A model generated the notes under the pieces. The model ran no database searches. It saw only the letters and a program-made list of their open reading frames with translations, and was not told where the DNA came from. This document shows positions 60,056 through 64,000 of a DNA stretch of 64,000 nt, in pieces. Positions within the stretch are counted from its first letter, which is position 1, and every line of letters starts with the position of its first letter. A program made the translations under genes and the position numbers. The DNA comes from Monocercomonoides exilis (lineage: Eukaryota; Preaxostyla; Oxymonadida; Polymastigidae), in NCBI GenBank assembly GCA_001643675.2, contig LSRY02000013.1, positions 932,501 through 996,500 on the forward strand, written 5' to 3'.

Positions 60056-60752
60056 TTGATAGAACGCAGTGAGACAGGATTTGCTCCGAAATAATGAGTA
60101 TTGTTCACGATTTATGGGCGGTTTAAGTGAAAACTTCGCCCTCCCAAAATGACGTGGGAAAAAGGGCGAGATGAAAATATAGACAAAAACATTTAGACAA
60201 AAATAAGTGTATTTTGAATTGTCCGCTTCACTTCACCACCTTCTTCGCCTTTTTGCCTTGGTCACGAAGACCAGAGGGCAGGGGACATTGCCCCTCGGAG
60301 CTTTCTCCTGCAGTCAGTGCAGGGATCCGGTGAGGCGAATATAATCAAGGAGCAGAAAGAAAAACCACTCTCGCTTCCGCGAGGCGTGGAAAAGAAAACT
60401 GCATGTTATGCGCTCTGCCTCCTGCTCTTCTGCTGCATCAGCAGAGCAACCCCAATCATCACACACTGCATATTAAATATTCAATTCTTCTCTGTAAAAA
60501 CAATAATAATCTTACAAAGGAGTAGGATCATGCTTGAACTTTTTATTTGTTTCCATGTTTCTCAAAAAAGGTTCTTGGTGTACATTAATATCTTCGGGCG
60601 GTTGATCTTTTCCTCTATCCTTCTATATCTCGCCCTTTTTCTCGTCATATTCCTCCAAATATGTTTCTCTCTGACGCACCCAGCCGCTCTGAGTCTCTCC
60701 ATCCGCGTTAGTATTATTTCGGAGCAAATCCTGTCTCACTGCGTTCTATCAA
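60056..60752. repeat. Imperfect inverted repeat of about 700 bp
   Basis: The outer 40 bases (60056-60095) are repeated exactly, reversed, at 60713-60752 (core GAACGCAGTGAGACAGGATT). Further in, a diverged match continues: AAAAAGGGCGAGAT on the left pairs with the reverse of ATCTCGCCCTTTTT near 60630-60645. A third, direct and diverged copy of the end (GCAAGAAGCAGGTTTGCTCC, then AATAATGAG) follows at about 60777-60810. It may be a foldback element; there are no clear target duplications. Confidence 0.7.
60244..60339 (+). ncRNA. Candidate multi-hairpin structured RNA
   Basis: A 7-bp closing stem (TTCGCCT 60244-60250 with AGGCGAA 60333-60339) encloses three perfect hairpins: TGGTC/GACCA (60259-60273), AGGGG/CCCCT (60280-60295) and CCTGCA/TGCAGG (60307-60323). 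The segment is GC-rich against AT-rich surroundings. It is not a tRNA or an rRNA piece I know. Structure drawn by eye on a single sequence, so uncertain; either strand could be the RNA. Confidence 0.25.
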
Positions 60753-60810
60753 TTCGCAATAGAGCGAATATCCGAACGCAAGAAGCAGGTTTGCTCCTCA
60801 ATAATGAGTT

Positions 60811-62900
60811 TTGAAATCCCTTTTTAAATATTTATTCTTACTTAATTTTATATTTATTTATTTATATATAATGATCTTAAACCCTCCTGCCTAGCACGTC
60901 ATCGTGCGGCGGATGATTAGAGAGCCTGCGGATGAAGGTGCGGCCATTGTCTCTACTCCCTTTATTTCTTGAGGTGTTTCCGAGGTGTTCTCGACCGGGA
61001 ATTCGTTCCTCTTGAGTTCTTTATTATATAACCTTGACTTCTTTCTCCATTCTTCCTCCGGTCTGTGCCCTTCTTTCTCTGTGAGGCAGTGCGTCTGCTT
61101 CCAGTCAGTTCGCTTCCGCTGCTGGGAATTATGAGGGATGTTCTCCGACTCTCGAGTGATCGGAATAAGTTGTGTTGTGATTGAGTTCTTTCTCTCAACT
61201 TTCTCTCTTCTCAGCTCAGGAAGTCTTGTCTCTTTAAATTCTTCCCTTTTCTCATATCTTCATCTCCCCCAGCTTCTGATATATGTATATATATATATAT
61301 ACATATTTGATACAATATTTCATCTCTGAATTTGCATTCTCGATTCACATATCCTTCATTCCTCCACTTATATCCAACTTTTCTTCTTCTCCACGAGGGG
61401 GTTCTTGAAAGTCGATCGTCAACAGGATCCATTTCATATCTTGAACAAGAAAAATGTTTTAAATTTTCTGTCCACTCTTGATCCTTGCTCCCCTCTTGCG
61501 TGTATCTTTCTCGCTTTCCAATCTCAACATTTTCTTCTTGATATGTGTATTATAACTTTATGTCTAATCGAGAGCGCGGTCAAATGATCGTGTATTTCAT
61601 ACTCTCTTAGAATAGCTTCTAACTCTTCTTTTATTCTCTGCATATTTGTAGGCTCACCTTCTTTAATATCAACCGCACGTGTTCATCTTTTTAAAATAAT
61701 CCTGGAAAAATCCAACTCACGTTGGAGCGTTTCTTCTGTATCGATGATTGAGTTTGGATGTTTGTTAATATCGATTTTTATTGTCTTCCTTAATGTTATC
61801 TTTATCTGCACTTCTATTAATGCTGCATTCTCTTTCAATATAGAACACTACCTTCTCAATCTCTCCAGCTCAGCTGGCTCAAACGTTACAAAATTTCTGT
61901 GAGGATAGGGGCTCTCCTCTGTGATGCTTGCGTGTCTATTGAGTTAAATGTGGTGTCTTCCACATTTAGTTAAAATTGTTAATTCCTGCATTGATCAATA
62001 TTGTTTTCCACTTCTCGGCATATCTCTAACGTGAGTTTAGGAGAAGAATCAATATCTTTCTCATTCGTCTCAAATTCTCTGAAAATGTTAATAGACTCGA
62101 ATACTCTTCGTTCAGCTTTATTGATCTCTCCACTTGAAAAATTCGTATTCGATTGGTTCCCAATAAATTCTGCCATAATTCACTTGGCATCTTTTTCAAT
62201 GAGGGGGTCAGTATCACCAGAACTTTGCTTGTTCAAGAATTGTAAATCTTCGCAGAGCTCTCCCTGTATCTCTTTCACTATTTGGGTTACTCAATATTAC
62301 TGCTGATATGTCCTTCGCTCCAACGTATTCTCTCCATGCTTGAAAAGGTTTCCTTCTTATATATTTTCCTCTCCAGTCTAACACTAATTATTTTTCATGG
62401 GGGAAAATTCTAGTCATCATTTCTCACCTCTTTAGAGATCAATCCGATGTTTCTCAATAATGGACTAGTTCAATCTCGTAAATAAACAATTCTATCTTTC
62501 TCTTCCTTTTTAAAGAGGATAGTTTACAAATAATTCCGCTGGGCACCGGATCAATCTGGTGTGCGATTATCTACATATAGTCTTCTCGGTGCGATTGTTT
62601 GAAATATCTCTGCCACTTTTTACGCTTTCGGTGCATAGTCCAGTTTTATCTAAGTCTGGCTGAGTGCGTCTATCGGCATTTTTGCTGAGATATGCGAAGT
62701 CTTCTTTGATATATTTCAGCTGCACTATTCAGCTTTTTTCTGTATCCGCCTCTCGCTGTCTTCCGCGGTCACATGCTCTATCTTCTCCTCGCGATTCTTC
62801 GCGGATTTCACTTCTTCAATCTTCTGGAAAAGTTTCGCTGTTTCTATATCTGCACATATCTCGTAATTATGCACTGTTTTTTATAGTATTATCAAATCGC
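60811..62900. other. Pyrimidine-rich region without recognised genes
   Basis: About 2 kb with moderate GC islands near 60880-61130, an (AT)n palindrome at 61279-61303, and TCTC-rich DNA. Frames are short on both strands and none shows a family block. No rRNA signature is visible. Confidence 0.4.
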
Positions 62901-62925
62901 CATTTCTCTCAATTTCTTTCTCTCC

Positions 62926-63885
62926 TTTTCTCACAGCAAACTCGGTTCTCTCTTCATATTAACTTTTTCGATCATCAGTTTTTTGTTGCTCCACTATTAT
63001 CTCGCGACAATCCACAAATTTCTTTTTTCTCTCAGTCCAGTAATATTTAGCGGTTTCCCTTATGTGATAATTTCTCTTATAATGAAACGTATCATTTCGA
63101 ATTATAAATTAATGATATTTCACTTATTCAGTTTTAATATTGTTTCGTAATACAGCTTGTCAATATTTCCTTTGCAAAGCCAAAAGATTTTCAGAGATTT
63201 CTATCTCAATTATCATCTAGCTGCGAAGCGCGGTTCTCTGCTATCTCTCCTCTCATAGTCTTGGTATTGAACGCGGTCTCTCTCTCCTCTCTTAATCTCG
63301 TGGTAAAGCACGACTTTCTATTCTCTCTCTTTTCTCATTATCTCAAGATCCAACTCGGTTTGATTCTTTGTAACTCTCTCCCGAATATGCACAGCTTCAT
63401 TCCAAATAATTATCTTGTAACTGTAATGAAATTATCCTTTTATTAAAACATTGCTGTAATATATGTATCGATTATTACAAATATCCTTGCATTATATAAA
63501 TATAAATATTTCGTCACTGTATTTATCGGTATCTCGCGTAACTGCGCAGCTCTTTTCACAATAAATCTTCTTTTCATATCAAGCAGATTCTCTATTTATC
63601 CATCTCTCGCTTCAATTCTCTGCACCTCTTTTATTTAATCAAATCATGATCTCGCAGTAAAGTGCGGCTCTCTCTTCTCTCTCTGTCTCGCGGCAAAGCG
63701 CGGCTCTCTCTTTTCTCTCTTCAATTTTAGTCTTACGATTAAACACGGTTATGTTCATTGTAGTTATTTCGATACAATGCTTTGTCTCATTTTAATTATA
63801 TATATTCAAATTGTAATCAAATTATTATTGCTATATAATCACTTCTGAATTAATTTACATCTCGCGGCTATGCGCGGATCTTCTT
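62926..63885 (+). repeat. Degenerate short hairpin repeat, TCTCGCGGYAAAGCGCGG family
   Basis: At least ten diverged copies of a unit like TCTCGCGGCAAAGCGCGG followed by CTCTCTCTT, at about 62929, 63000, 63218, 63256, 63296, 63341, 63532, 63650, 63686, 63730 and 63860. Spacing is about 36-45 bp where clustered (63218-63341 and 63650-63730). The best copies fold into a small stem with a 6-nt loop. No coding frame runs through them. Weaker look-alikes occur upstream to about 61565. Confidence 0.65.
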
Positions 63886-64000
63886 CCTTACAAATTCTAT
63901 CAATATTCTGTTGTTTCTCGTTGGTTTTGTTTAAATTTGAATTCCACAGCATTATATGAATATATCTCTTCTATATTGTATATATTTTTTATATTGTTTC

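Noticed and set aside
60317-60814. 165-codon frame in the inverted repeat region
   Set aside because: It crosses the structured segment and the repeat end; no domain, and it is explained by low stop density in GC-rich DNA.
60880-61140. Possible rRNA fragment in a GC-richer stretch
   Set aside because: No universally conserved 18S, 5.8S or 28S word could be found on either strand.
63218-63760. CRISPR-like array
   Set aside because: Spacing is irregular, units are highly diverged and the genome is eukaryotic.

Overview
The window reads as nuclear DNA of a flagellated, anaerobic-type protist. My best guess is an oxymonad (Preaxostyla, Monocercomonoides/Blattamonas-like). This is inferred from gene style and was not checked by any search. 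The sequence shows: AT-rich intergenic DNA; many short introns with 5' splice sites of the form GT[A/T]TG; TAA, TAG and TGA all ending real genes, so a standard code; eukaryotic pol III tRNA genes, one with an anticodon-loop intron; a radial-spoke gene, so the cell has motile flagella; and very long Ser/Glu-rich or beta-helix proteins.

Layout. 1-13 kb is a dense housekeeping block: an exosome RRP46-like subunit (cut by the window edge), radial spoke protein 3 (-), an RNF216-type RBR ubiquitin ligase (+), an expanded importin-alpha (-, eight exons) and an unrecognised four-exon gene (+). 13.8-25 kb holds the first giant beta-helix membrane protein (-), divergent from an intact member (A) of a ~430-residue helical family. 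25-28.9 kb is gene-poor: an (ATT)n tract, a ~1 kb long-inverted-repeat transposon, AT-rich DNA and tRNA-Thr. 28.9-37.1 kb is one 2.7 kb-residue, low-complexity, SANT-like nuclear-type protein (-). 37.2-60 kb is accessory: tRNA-Met with intron, family member B (+), pseudogene D (-), the second giant beta-helix protein (+), decayed pieces of both families (51.5-53 kb), member C (+), and pseudogene E (-), which is split by a second long-inverted-repeat transposon. 60-64 kb has no recognisable gene. It carries an imperfect inverted repeat enclosing a GC-rich foldable segment, then pyrimidine-rich DNA with a degenerate short hairpin repeat.

How the parts relate. The two giant surface proteins share one plan: repeated parallel beta-helix modules with GGA/GGG[I/V]Y and F..N motifs, one membrane span, a conserved cytoplasmic motif, and a kinase-like C-terminus without catalytic motifs. 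Copies and ruins of this family alternate with copies and ruins of the 430-residue family, so the two look like co-amplifying accessory families. Gene models with introns were spliced by eye; splice sites chosen by phase and consensus are given in the entries and are predictions.
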